64,000 bases of DNA from PALSA-243 sp049522755 (GTDB taxonomy: Bacteria; Acidobacteriota; Terriglobia; Bryobacterales; Bryobacteraceae). Positions 56,629 to 64,000 of the stretch are shown here, piece by piece. The notes beneath the pieces were generated by a model that saw nothing but the letters and a program-made list of their open reading frames with translations, did not search any database and was not told where the DNA came from. The stretch spans positions 1-64,000 of the forward strand of contig JBEKNN010000011.1 of assembly GCA_049522755.1 (NCBI GenBank), given 5' to 3'. Numbering within the stretch: position 1 is the stretch's first letter; the number at the start of each line of letters is the position of its first letter. A program made the position numbers and the translations under genes.

Positions 56629-58869
56629 TCAATGCAGCAGGCGCTCTACATCGCGCACGCCGGAGATGCGGCGCATGGCGGCCACGAGCTTTTCGAGCTG
56701 CTTCTTGTCGCGCACATCCACAGTCATTTCCACCAGCGCGCCGTCGTGATCGAGATTGGTCTTGGCTTCGAGGCTGCGGATGTTGGCGCTCTCGTTGAAG
56801 AGCGCCGAAGTGAGCTGGTTCAACATGCCGGGCCGGTCGTCGGTATGGACGGCGATGCGCACGGGAAACGAATCGTCCGCGGCGCGCGCCCATTCCACTT
56901 CGATTTTGCGCTCGGCGTCGTACATCAGATTCTGCACGTTGGGGCACATCTTCGAATGCACGGCCACGCCCTTGCCGCGCGTCACGTAGCCGACGATGGC
57001 TTCGCCGTGGATGGGGCTGCAGCACTTGGCGCGGTAGACCAGCAGGTCGTCGATGCCGCGGACTTTGACCACCGCGTCGCCATCGTGCTGGCGGCCGGGC
57101 GCGCCCGGGGTAACCGGAACTTCCAGGGCGGGCTTGTTCTCGGGCGCCTCCTCGGCGACGATCTCCGGCGCGATTTTGCTCAGGATCTGGCGCGCCGAAT
57201 ACCGGCCGTAGCCCAGCGCCGCGTACAGGTCTTCCGCTTTGCTGTAGCCGTAGGCGGCGGCCACCTTTTCCAGCTCGCCCTTGCCGACCTTGCCGAGCTG
57301 TACGCCGAAGCGCCGCGCCTCTTTTTCCAGATACTTCTGGCCGATGTCGATCGCCTTGATGCGCTCGCTGGCGTTGATGACGTGCTTGATCTTGTTGCGG
57401 GCGCGCGCGGTCTTGACGAATGCCAGCCAGTCTTTGCTGGGGACGTGGCCGGGCTGGGTCATGATCTCCACCACGTCGCCGTTCTTCAGCGCCGAGCGCA
57501 GCGGCACGATGCGGCCGTTGACTTTGGCGCCGGTGCAGGTGGCGCCGACATCGGAGTGGATGGCGTAAGCGAAATCGATGGGCGTGGCGTCGCGCGGCAG
57601 CACCAGCACTTTGCCGCGCGGGGTGAAGGTGTAGACCTCCTCCGGGTAAAGATCCACCTTGAGAGTGGACATGAACTCGGTGGAATCCTGCACGTCGCGC
57701 TGCCATTCGATCAGATGCCGCAGCCAGGAGATGCGTTGATCGTCGGCCGCGGGACCCTTGCGCCCCTCCTTGTATTTCCAGTGCGCGGCGATGCCTTCTT
57801 CGGCGATGCGGTGCATCTCTTCAGTGCGGATCTGCACTTCGAAAGTCTGGCCCTGGGGGCCGACCACGGAGGTGTGGAGCGACTGATAAAGGTTGGGCCG
57901 CGGGATGGCGATGAAGTCCTTGATGCGGCCGGGAATGGGGCGCCACTTGTTGTGAATGACGCCCAGCGCAGCGTAGCAGTTCTTGACAGAATCGGTGATG
58001 ATGCGCAGCGCCATCAGGTCGTAGACCTGGTCGACGGTGATTTTCTGGCGCCGCAGTTTTTGGAACACGGAATACGGGCGCTTCACGCGGCCATCGATGC
58101 GCGCGGGAATGCCTTCGCGGCGCAGCTCGGCTTCCACCGTCTGGCGGATCTCTTCCAGAAACTCCTGATTGGAGTGGCGGCGGTTTTCGATGGCGGCGAC
58201 GATCTCCTGGTAAGCGTCGGGCTCCAGATGCTGGAAGGCGAGGTCTTCGAGCTCGCCGCGCACTTTGCCCATGCCCAGGCGGTGCGCGATGGGGGCGTAG
58301 ATCTCGATGGTCTCGCGCGCGATGCGCTCGCGGCGCTCCGGGCTGAGGTAGCCGAGCGTCCGCATGTTGTGCAGGCGGTCGGCCAGCTTGACCATGATGA
58401 CGCGTATATCCTCCACCATGGCCAGCAGCATCTTGCGGAAGCTTTCCGCCTGGCGATCTTCGGCGGAAGAGAAATCGAGCTTGGTGAGCTTGGTAACTCC
58501 ATCGACGCAGCGGGCGACCTCTTCGCCGAACTCCTTGCGAACCTGGTCCACGGTGACGCTGGTGTCCTCGACGACATCGTGCAAGAGGCCGGTCTCCATG
58601 GCGACTATGTCCATGCGCATATCCGCGAGGATGTGGGCCACCATAACCGGATGGGCCATATAGGGCTCGCCGGAATCGCGCAGCTGGTCCTTGTGGTAGC
58701 GGCGGGCGAACTCGAAGGCTTTGCGCAGAGGCGCAAGGTCGTCCTTGGGACGGTATTCGCGGATCTTGTCTTCCAGCTCGGCGTACAGCTTACTGACGGG
58801 GTCGAGAGGAACGGGCGGAGAGACAGGTAGAAGGGGCGGGTCGGGAGCGCTGGCGGACTCGGGGAGCAC
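56629..58869 (-). CDS. rel: Bifunctional (p)ppGpp synthetase/hydrolase
   Basis: The 746-residue protein has an HD hydrolase domain (H73 of MAHPVMVAHI; H97-D98 of GLLHDVVEDTS), a synthetase domain with RVKRPYSVFQKL and DLMALRI, a TGS domain (VYTFTPRGKVLVLPRDATPIDFAYAIHSD), a zinc-finger-like region (CCSPIHGEAIVGYVTRGKG) and a C-terminal ACT domain. Both catalytic halves look intact, so it is RelA/SpoT type. It controls the stringent response in the cytoplasm. DUF971 follows it. An inverted repeat lies upstream. Confidence 0.97.
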   Translation of the reverse strand: MLPESASAPDPPLLPVSPPVPLDPVSKLYAELEDKIREYRPKDDLAPLRKAFEFARRYHKDQLRDSGEPYMAHPVMVAHILADMRMDIVAMETGLLHDVVEDTSVTVDQVRKEFGEEVARCVDGVTKLTKLDFSSAEDRQAESFRKMLLAMVEDIRVIMVKLADRLHNMRTLGYLSPERRERIARETIEIYAPIAHRLGMGKVRGELEDLAFQHLEPDAYQEIVAAIENRRHSNQEFLEEIRQTVEAELRREGIPARIDGRVKRPYSVFQKLRRQKITVDQVYDLMALRIITDSVKNCYAALGVIHNKWRPIPGRIKDFIAIPRPNLYQSLHTSVVGPQGQTFEVQIRTEEMHRIAEEGIAAHWKYKEGRKGPAADDQRISWLRHLIEWQRDVQDSTEFMSTLKVDLYPEEVYTFTPRGKVLVLPRDATPIDFAYAIHSDVGATCTGAKVNGRIVPLRSALKNGDVVEIMTQPGHVPSKDWLAFVKTARARNKIKHVINASERIKAIDIGQKYLEKEARRFGVQLGKVGKGELEKVAAAYGYSKAEDLYAALGYGRYSARQILSKIAPEIVAEEAPENKPALEVPVTPGAPGRQHDGDAVVKVRGIDDLLVYRAKCCSPIHGEAIVGYVTRGKGVAVHSKMCPNVQNLMYDAERKIEVEWARAADDSFPVRIAVHTDDRPGMLNQLTSALFNESANIRSLEAKTNLDHDGALVEMTVDVRDKKQLEKLVAAMRRISGVRDVERLLH

Positions 58870-58902
58870 TATATTGATTGTATCAAGGCGGGAGGATAAG
58901 GC

Positions 58903-58987
58903 TTTGACGCAGAGACGCTGAGGCGCAGAGAAGCAAACCCCTAAAACTGTTCGGTCTTCTGTGCGTCTCTGCGTCTCTGCGTCAAAA
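58903..58987. repeat. Inverted GCAGAGACGC repeat between rel and the TPR gene
   Basis: TTTGACGCAGAGACGCTGAG then GCGCAGAG (58903-58930) is mirrored by CTGTGCGTCTCTGCGTCTC then TGCGTCAAAA (58959-58987), giving a long imperfect stem with a ~28-base loop. The same type of GCAGAGACGC repeat is known from many genomes. It may end the transcript from the upstream TPR gene on the minus strand. Confidence 0.65.
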
Positions 58988-59006
58988 TCCCAGCCTCAAG
59001 TGGCAG

Positions 59007-59837
59007 CTACTTTGAATCCTGAGTGATGCCGTTGGCGGCGGCGGCTTTAGCTTTCTTGTCGGCCACGATTCTCTTCGCTTCCAAGTCCCGGTCGATCCAT
59101 TTTTGGGCGGTCGCGATGTCCTTGTCGAACTGCGCCTGATCTTTTTCGTCCAGCAGATACGCGCGCTCGCGGATGAGCAGGTTCTCGTATGCCATCGCGT
59201 CGCCATAGAGCGGGTCGATCGCCAGGCACTTGTCGAGATTGTCCAGGCCGGCCTGAATGACGGGATCCCACTTAGCCTTCAACTCGGCTTTGACCTTCTT
59301 GTCTTTAATAGGGTAGGGAGAATCCATCGCCTGCTTGAGCTCGTGCATGGCGGTCGCGTAGGCCGGATACCACTTCGACCAGGCGATGAATCCGAGGCTG
59401 TAGTATGCGTCGGCGTTCTTAGGATCGAGCTGAATTACCTTCTGATACCACTTTTCGGCCTCATCCAGCTTCTTCTCATTCAGCATGAGAGTCGCGATGT
59501 AGGCGGCGGCGGTTTTGTTGTTCGGGTCCTGTTGCAGAACCTTCTGAAACTGGTTCAACGCTTCGTCCGCGTTCTTAGTGTTCTCGGGCGCTTCCGAGCC
59601 GGGAACATACTGCTGCATGTAAGCGACGGCAAGATACAGGCGCGCAGAGGTAAATTGGGGCTCCAGCGCCACGGCTGTCTTGAAATGTTCCACTGCCTCC
59701 GGGAACTGGGCGCTCTTGAATGCCGACACTCCCTTATTGATCTGATCGCGGGACTTCAACTGCGTGCAGCCCGTGTTTGTCACAAGCGCCAGCAGCGCCA
59801 GAGCGAGAACGGCTAGAATCGATGTCGATTTACGCAT
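59007..59837 (-). CDS. TPR lipoprotein
   Basis: The 276-residue protein has a lipoprotein signal with lipobox TNTGC (Cys 24) and TPR units: FPEAVEHFKTAVALEPQFTS, ALNQFQKVLQQDPNNKTAAA and DEAEKWYQKVIQLDPKNADAYYSLG. A basic tail ends it. It should lie on the periplasmic face of a membrane as a protein scaffold. It follows exbD by 16 bases, the last gene of the tonB-exbB-exbD-exbD series, a frequent partner in acidobacteria and deltaproteobacteria. Confidence 0.88.
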   Translation of the reverse strand: MRKSTSILAVLALALLALVTNTGCTQLKSRDQINKGVSAFKSAQFPEAVEHFKTAVALEPQFTSARLYLAVAYMQQYVPGSEAPENTKNADEALNQFQKVLQQDPNNKTAAAYIATLMLNEKKLDEAEKWYQKVIQLDPKNADAYYSLGFIAWSKWYPAYATAMHELKQAMDSPYPIKDKKVKAELKAKWDPVIQAGLDNLDKCLAIDPLYGDAMAYENLLIRERAYLLDEKDQAQFDKDIATAQKWIDRDLEAKRIVADKKAKAAAANGITQDSK

Positions 59838-59853
59838 GAATCCTTCCCCAAAA

Positions 59854-60279
59854 TTACTGCTGTCCTAAATCTTTGAACGGCATCAGCCCGACCTTGTCGA
59901 TGCCGGCGCCGTGTGCGATATCGATAACTTCAGCTACCCATCTATACTCGATATCCGGGTCGCCTTTGACGAACATGATGCGTTCGGCGCGGGTCTTGAA
60001 GATGTCTTCGAGACGCTTGCCCAGCGCGGGTTCCTCAATAGGCTCGGTGTTGACGAGCATGGAGTGGTCCTTGTTGATAGTGACTACAATAGTGCGTTCG
60101 TCGGCCGGAGTCACAGGTTCATCCTTCTTCGGGGGCTGAGGGATCAGCGCCTCGAGGCCTTTCGGCGTCAGAGGCGTGATGACCATAAAGATGATGATCA
60201 GCACCAGCAGCACGTCGATCATCGGCGTCATATTGATATCGGACTTCGGACCGCCGCCCGAGCCCATTGACATTGCCAT
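59854..60279 (-). CDS. ExbD/TolR-family protein (second copy)
   Basis: The 141-residue protein has one membrane helix (MIDVLLVLIIIFMVITPLTP) with the conserved Asp of SDINMTPMIDVLLV. A periplasmic domain follows (ERTIVVTINKDHSMLVN; PDIEYRWVAEVIDIAHGAGIDKVGLM). With ExbB it converts proton flow into force on TonB. A repeat at 60309-60357 separates it from the first exbD. Confidence 0.94.
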   Translation of the reverse strand: MAMSMGSGGGPKSDINMTPMIDVLLVLIIIFMVITPLTPKGLEALIPQPPKKDEPVTPADERTIVVTINKDHSMLVNTEPIEEPALGKRLEDIFKTRAERIMFVKGDPDIEYRWVAEVIDIAHGAGIDKVGLMPFKDLGQQ

Positions 60280-60308
60280 AAGATTGCTCCTTTACGAAAC
60301 TGAAACAA

Positions 60309-60357
60309 GCGCGTTCACACGAGTGTAAACGCTGCACGCACAAGTGCGTGCGCCACG
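60309..60357. repeat. Double-hairpin repeat between the two exbD genes
   Basis: GCGCGTTCACACGAGTGTAA then ACGCTGCACGCACAAGTGCG and TGCGCCACG. Reversed, it aligns along nearly its whole length with 47015-47062, allowing for a handful of changes that mostly keep the stems. Confidence 0.7.
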
Positions 60358-60364
60358 AACTTAC

Positions 60365-60847
60365 TTAGTCCCCGGAAGGCGACTTCCTCTGATCCGGATT
60401 CGCGCGCCTCACATCCTGCATCTGCTCGGTCAGCAGGCCTAACTGGTCGACGCCGGCGGCTTGCAGGTTCTGCACCACGTCCAGCACTACCTGGTACTTG
60501 GCCCGCGTGTCGGCTTTCAAGAAGCACTCCTTATCGGTGCGGTTGGAAAGCATGTCCTTCACTTTAGGAGCCAATTGGTCGGCGGGAACCTGATCCCGGC
60601 CGAGATATGTCTTGCCATCCCGGGTGACGGAAACCAACACCGCATCGGTGCGGTCGGCCGCCTGCATCGCGATCGGATTCCGCGTCTTGACCAAGTCGAT
60701 CGGGACGCCCTTCGACAACATAGGCGTGATCACCATGAAGATGATGAGCAGCACCAGCATCACGTCCACCATGGGGGTGACGTTGATGTCCGACACCGCC
60801 TGCGGCGCGGAATGCTTCAGCAGCGATGTATCTTCCATTCCTACCAT
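60365..60847 (-). CDS. exbD: ExbD/TolR-family protein (first copy)
   Basis: The 160-residue protein has the helix PMVDVMLVLLIIFMVITPML with the conserved Asp and a periplasmic domain (AVLVSVTRDGKTYLGRDQVP; KADTRAKYQVVLDVVQNLQAAGVDQLGLL). It is longer than the second copy, with a charged C-terminus (RRANPDQRKSPSGD). Two ExbD proteins with one ExbB suggest a hetero-oligomeric stator. Confidence 0.94.
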   Translation of the reverse strand: MVGMEDTSLLKHSAPQAVSDINVTPMVDVMLVLLIIFMVITPMLSKGVPIDLVKTRNPIAMQAADRTDAVLVSVTRDGKTYLGRDQVPADQLAPKVKDMLSNRTDKECFLKADTRAKYQVVLDVVQNLQAAGVDQLGLLTEQMQDVRRANPDQRKSPSGD

Positions 60848-61025
60848 TGTGTGTCTCCAGTTCTAGTTGAGCCAGGTTCTATTCGAGCCAGGCATTGCGG
60901 GGAATTCCACTGGGAAACTCCCCGCGCCATCAACTCGCGGTTGGATTCTTTACTTACCGCTCCCTTACGGTCGCGGCTCTGTTGCAGCGGTCGCGGGGCT
61001 CTTCAAAGCCGCGGCCCTTGTTGTT

Positions 61026-61778
61026 TTAACCCTTGCGGGCGGCGCCGCGTTGGCTGCGCTTCAGGAAGTAGTCGATCAACTCGGAACTGGAGTTGCCCAT
61101 TTCCACGTCGAACGCCTCGATCCTGCCGGTGAAATAGTTGTACGCCCACACCGCGGGCACGGCCACAAACAGACCGATGGCGGTGGTGACGAGAGCTTCG
61201 GAAATACCGCCGGCCACCGCGCCCAGACCGGTCGACTTCTGCGTCGAAATGCCCTGGAACGCGTTGATGATGCCGGCGACGGTGCCGAACAGACCCACGA
61301 ACGGCGCGGACGAGGCGATGGTGGCCAAGCCCGAGACGCCGCGTTTGAGCTCGGCGTGAACGATGGCTTCGGCGCGCTCGAGAGCGCGGTGGGAAGCTGC
61401 GATTTCTTCGCCGGGAATGTCCGTCGATAGCTGATGCGCCTGGAATTCCTGCAACCCGGCCACAACCACTTTCGCCAGGTGGCTCTTCTTGTAGCGGTCG
61501 GCAATCTTGACGGCTTCATCCAGTTTGCCTTCGCGCAGCGCGCCGGCGACTGCCGGAGCGAACTGACGGGACTGCTTCTTGGCCGCGTTGTAAGCCATGA
61601 AACGGTCGATCATGACGCCGATGGAGTACGCCGACATCAGGAACAACAGGATCACAACGCCTTTTGCCAAGCCGCCCATCTGGTTCCAGAGGTGAATCGG
61701 ATCCCAACCCACGCCGCTATCGTCGGTCTGCAACATGAGGTATAGGGACCACGCCTTGTGAACATGCAAAGCCAACAT
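61026..61778 (-). CDS. exbB: ExbB/TolQ/MotA-family proton channel
   Basis: The 250-residue inner-membrane protein has helix 1 (GLAKGVVILLFLMSAYSIGVMID), a cytoplasmic loop (~60-140), helix 2 (GLATIASSAPFVGLFGTVAGIINAF) and helix 3 (ISEALVTTAIGLFVAVPAVWAYNYF), then FDVEMGNSSSELIDYFL. The Thr residues of helices 2 and 3 of the proton path are present. It lies between tonB and exbD in one transcriptional direction. A 178-base gap before exbD holds a GGGGA...TCCCC hairpin (60899-60923). Confidence 0.95.
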   Translation of the reverse strand: MLALHVHKAWSLYLMLQTDDSGVGWDPIHLWNQMGGLAKGVVILLFLMSAYSIGVMIDRFMAYNAAKKQSRQFAPAVAGALREGKLDEAVKIADRYKKSHLAKVVVAGLQEFQAHQLSTDIPGEEIAASHRALERAEAIVHAELKRGVSGLATIASSAPFVGLFGTVAGIINAFQGISTQKSTGLGAVAGGISEALVTTAIGLFVAVPAVWAYNYFTGRIEAFDVEMGNSSSELIDYFLKRSQRGAARKG

Positions 61779-61848
61779 TTCTCTTTTATCTCCTGCGAGT
61801 TGATTTTTGTTACGTTATATCCGGCGTTCAAATATGAGCGCCGGGTTA

Positions 61849-62595
61849 CTACTGACTCAAAGTAAAAATGACATCGATGGTAGTACTGACCTTTACGGCC
61901 TGTTCATTGAGCAGCGTCGGCTGGTAAACCCACTGCTTTACCGCGTCGAGAGCCGCCTGACGGAGCAGCGGGTGCCCGCTGACTACTTTGAGCTCCTGAA
62001 TATGGCCGTCTTCGCCGATGATGGCGGAAAGCTCCACTGTGCCGGAAATTCGTGCGCTCTTCGCAATCTGCGGATAGATGGGCTGCGGATTGCGGATCAA
62101 CTTGGCGTTTTGCACACGGCCGCCGACCGGGATGATGGCGGGATGCGGGGGCGGCGGCGGAGCCTTCTTGGGCGGCGGCGGCGCGGCCGTCGGTACGCCA
62201 CCTAGAATGCCGCCGAGCACGCCGCCGATAGGTCCGCCGGATACGCCACCGGGGACGCCGCCAGCCACTCCCATGCTCGCGCTAGGCGCCTCGTCTTCCT
62301 GGATTTGCTTAATTTCTTTGGGGATGACCTTGGGCTGCATCAGTTTGCCGGCGTCCATCTGGCGGGGGATGACTTTCACCACCTTGGGAGGGGCTGCCTG
62401 AGGCGGGGGCGGAGGCGGCGGAGGCGGCGGAGGCGCGGTGATCAGCGCGCTCAACTGCGCTCCGGGCAGTTCGTCAAACCAGATCAACGGTATCATCACG
62501 AGGAAGCCCAGCAGAACGATCTGGACTCCGAACGAGGTTAGAACCGTCGCGGTTGTGTGAGTCTTACCAGTTTGTACAAATGTCTGTTCAAACAT
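61849..62595 (-). CDS. tonB: TonB-family energy transducer
   Basis: The start is MFEQTFVQTGKTHTTATVLT at 62595. A membrane helix (residues ~24-41) is followed by a Pro-run (~54-64), a Gly/Val-rich segment (~115-140, GGVxGG repeats) and a second Pro-run. The C-terminal TonB domain has LIRNPQPIYPQIAKSARISG, GTVELSAIIGEDGHIQELKV and ALDAVKQWVYQPTLLN. It carries inner-membrane energy to TonB-dependent receptors. It begins an operon with exbB, two exbD genes and a TPR lipoprotein. The repeat array lies just upstream. Confidence 0.93.
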   Translation of the reverse strand: MFEQTFVQTGKTHTTATVLTSFGVQIVLLGFLVMIPLIWFDELPGAQLSALITAPPPPPPPPPPPQAAPPKVVKVIPRQMDAGKLMQPKVIPKEIKQIQEDEAPSASMGVAGGVPGGVSGGPIGGVLGGILGGVPTAAPPPPKKAPPPPPHPAIIPVGGRVQNAKLIRNPQPIYPQIAKSARISGTVELSAIIGEDGHIQELKVVSGHPLLRQAALDAVKQWVYQPTLLNEQAVKVSTTIDVIFTLSQ

Positions 62596-62616
62596 GTACA
62601 CGTTCTCCCTTTGCGT

Positions 62617-62958
62617 CACCGGCGGCATAGACCGCCGGCGCTACTACATCCGGCCGCAATAAACGCCGGCGTTACTACTTCACCGGCGGCATAGACCGCC
62701 GGCGCTACTTCCGGCCGCGATAAACGGCGGCGTTTTGACAACTTCACCGGCGGCATAGACCGCCGGCGCTACTTCCGGCCGCGATAAACGGCGGCGTTTT
62801 GACAACTTCACCGGCGGCATAGACCGCCGGCGCTACTTCCGGCCGCGATAAACGCCGGCGTTACTACTTCACCGGCGGCATAGACCGCCGGCGCTACTTC
62901 CGGCCGCGATAAACGCCGGCGTTACTACTTCACCGGCGGCATAGACCGCCGGCGCTAC
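62617..62958. repeat. Tandem array of palindromic repeats upstream of tonB
   Basis: Six copies of the 28-base palindrome CACCGGCGGCATAGACC then GCCGGCGCTAC start at 62617, 62681, 62745, 62809, 62870 and 62931. They alternate with five copies of a diverged palindrome (TCCGGCCGCGATAAACG then CCGGCG). The period is 64, 64, 64, 61 and 61 bases. The array fills the gap between the secF stop and tonB. Consensus units also occur singly at 31443-31520 and in the pyc terminator. Confidence 0.92.
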
Positions 62959-62981
62959 CACTCCAACTTGGCATACTCTAC

Positions 62982-64000
62982 CTACTTAACCGCCTTCGCC
63001 GACGGCAATACCGTTGGCGTAGACGGACGCCGGCCCGAGGGCGCTGGCGCCGGCGGCGCCGTCTTCCTGCGCTTATCCGAATAATTATGCCAGAAGAGCA
63101 CGATCGGGCTCGCTACGAAAACCGACGAATATGTTCCGACGGTGATTCCGCAAACCAGCGCGAACGAAAATCCATGCAGCACCGGGCCGCCGAAAATAAA
63201 CAGCGCCAGCGCGGTGAGAAACGTCAGCCCGGAACTCATCACCGTCCGGCTCAAAGTCTGGTTCACCGCTGTGTTCATGACCTTTTCCAGCGGTTCGCGC
63301 CGCGACATCTTCAGGTTTTCGCGGATGCGATCGAAGACGACAATCGTATCATTCATCGAGTAGCCGATGAGCGTGAGCAGCGCCGCAACTACGGTCATGG
63401 AGATCTGCTCGTTAAATATAGAGAAGAGCCCGATGGTGATGATGGTGTCGTGAAAAACCGCGATCACTGCGCCTACGCCGTAAATCCATTCAAAGCGGAA
63501 GGCGATGTAGGCCAACATGCCGGCCAGCGCGTAAAGCGTCGCCAATAAGGCCTTCTGCTTCAGCTCGGCTCCGACCTTTGGGCCGACCATCTGCACTTCC
63601 AGCACGTGGTAAGGCGCCAGGTAGCACTGCTGCTGGACGACGTTGAGAATCTGAGGAGTTACGCCCGGCACGGCGCTCAACTCGCTCAAGCTGCCGATCA
63701 ATCCGGAGTGCTGCTTGTTGTAGTTCGCAATGTTCGAGGCCAGAGTCTGCAACTGCTGCTCGTTCATGCCGATTCCGGCCTGCGAAAGCGGGTCGCGCAG
63801 CCGGTCCGCCAGCGCGTCATGACCCGCGTTGTTGAGATCGAGCTTGCCGTTGCCGGGCTGCCCGAAAGTCGCCAGCAAAACCTGCTCCATGGCCGATCGG
63901 TTGATGTTCAACTGCTTCTCGTCCTGCAACTCGGTGCCGATTTCGACTTCATTCTGCACGGAAGGATCGGTAATGGTCTGAACGCTAACCTCGCCCTTGA
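62982..64000 (-). CDS. secF: Protein translocase subunit SecF (partial)
   Basis: The frame stays open to the right edge, so the N-terminus is missing. The periplasmic domain (~first 155 residues visible) is followed by five helices: ALLATLYALAGMLAYIAFRFEW, GVGAVIAVFHDTIITIGLFSIF, MTVVAALLTLIGYSMNDTIVVFDRIREN (the conserved SecF/SecD motif), LTFLTALALFIFGGPVLHG and FALVCGITVGTYSSVFVASPI. The tail is Pro/Ser-rich. SecF uses the proton gradient to aid export through SecYEG. secD is expected just beyond the edge. Confidence 0.95.
   Translation of the reverse strand, partial: KGEVSVQTITDPSVQNEVEIGTELQDEKQLNINRSAMEQVLLATFGQPGNGKLDLNNAGHDALADRLRDPLSQAGIGMNEQQLQTLASNIANYNKQHSGLIGSLSELSAVPGVTPQILNVVQQQCYLAPYHVLEVQMVGPKVGAELKQKALLATLYALAGMLAYIAFRFEWIYGVGAVIAVFHDTIITIGLFSIFNEQISMTVVAALLTLIGYSMNDTIVVFDRIRENLKMSRREPLEKVMNTAVNQTLSRTVMSSGLTFLTALALFIFGGPVLHGFSFALVCGITVGTYSSVFVASPIVLFWHNYSDKRRKTAPPAPAPSGRRPSTPTVLPSAKAVK

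Noticed and set aside
56551..58830. Open frame of 759 codons on the plus strand
   Set aside because: It is the complement of rel, whose HD, synthetase, TGS and ACT domains are intact; the antisense product resembles nothing.
62617..62958. Possible CRISPR array
   Set aside because: The repeats are palindromes and the intervening units are themselves conserved, diverged palindromes rather than unique spacers; no cas genes are present.

Overview
The window is high-GC bacterial DNA that fits an acidobacterium of the Solibacter/Bryobacter type. The main reasons are an intact member of the TIGR03435 family (expanded in Solibacter), a MacB/ADOP-like permease with an extra membrane module, a multi-copy 'KHG' family protein, a carboxypeptidase-regulatory-domain TonB receptor, and many palindromic intergenic repeats. 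This assignment is inference from gene families; no 16S gene is present. Genes are dense, often with ATGA or GTGA stop/start overlaps, and large antisense open frames are common because of the base composition.

Layout. 0-4.4 kb: ABC ATPase plus a composite permease cut by the left edge, then a KHG-family gene. 4.4-11 kb: pyruvate carboxylase, a radical SAM protein resembling tetraether/membrane-spanning lipid synthases, and an RraA-like protein. 11-16 kb: Tat-exported enolase-superfamily enzyme, UPF0173 hydrolase, HNH endonuclease pair, rsgA and an HpcH/HpaI aldolase. 15.8-21.5 kb is a decay zone: orphan ExbB-like protein, frameshifted TonB receptor, frameshifted small secreted protein, tsaD, DUF302, and an SDR fragment joined to a nucleotidyltransferase fragment. 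21.5-28 kb: CGNR regulator divergent from a DinB-like protein, a Q/D/S-rich membrane protein, NtrC-type, NarL-type and TrmB-type regulators, and a GxxExxY remnant. 28.4-33.9 kb: an operon of three membrane-fusion proteins, a MacB-type permease and a small kinase, with no ATPase. 34-41 kb: secreted TPR protein, small outer-membrane protein, TIGR03435 gene with a broken divergent relative, alpha/beta hydrolase, tRNA-Leu(TAA), class V aminotransferase and M48 protease.

41.2-43.1 kb is a complete type II restriction-modification cassette: XRE controller, BamHI-like endonuclease and a convergent methyltransferase, with dyad operators in front of both transcription units. 43.3-51.7 kb is a phosphate-starvation block: PhoR-like kinase, porin, pstSCAB and phoU, with 11-bp-phased Pho-box-like repeats before the porin and pstS. 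No phoB lies beside it. A decayed copy of the KHG gene sits between phoR and the porin.

51.7-64 kb: a zinc-motif protein, a TlpA-like lipoprotein overlapping a DsbD-alpha-like protein, a class D-like sortase with an adjacent protein carrying an LPXTG-like C-terminus, coupled to alaC; DUF971, rel, a TPR lipoprotein, exbD-exbD-exbB-tonB, a tandem array of palindromic repeats, and secF cut by the right edge.

The strongest leads for new biology are the lipid-synthase-like radical SAM protein, the sortase/substrate pair in a diderm, the BamHI-like cassette with its operators, the ATPase-less triple-adaptor operon, and the palindromic repeats that coincide with stop codons and terminators.
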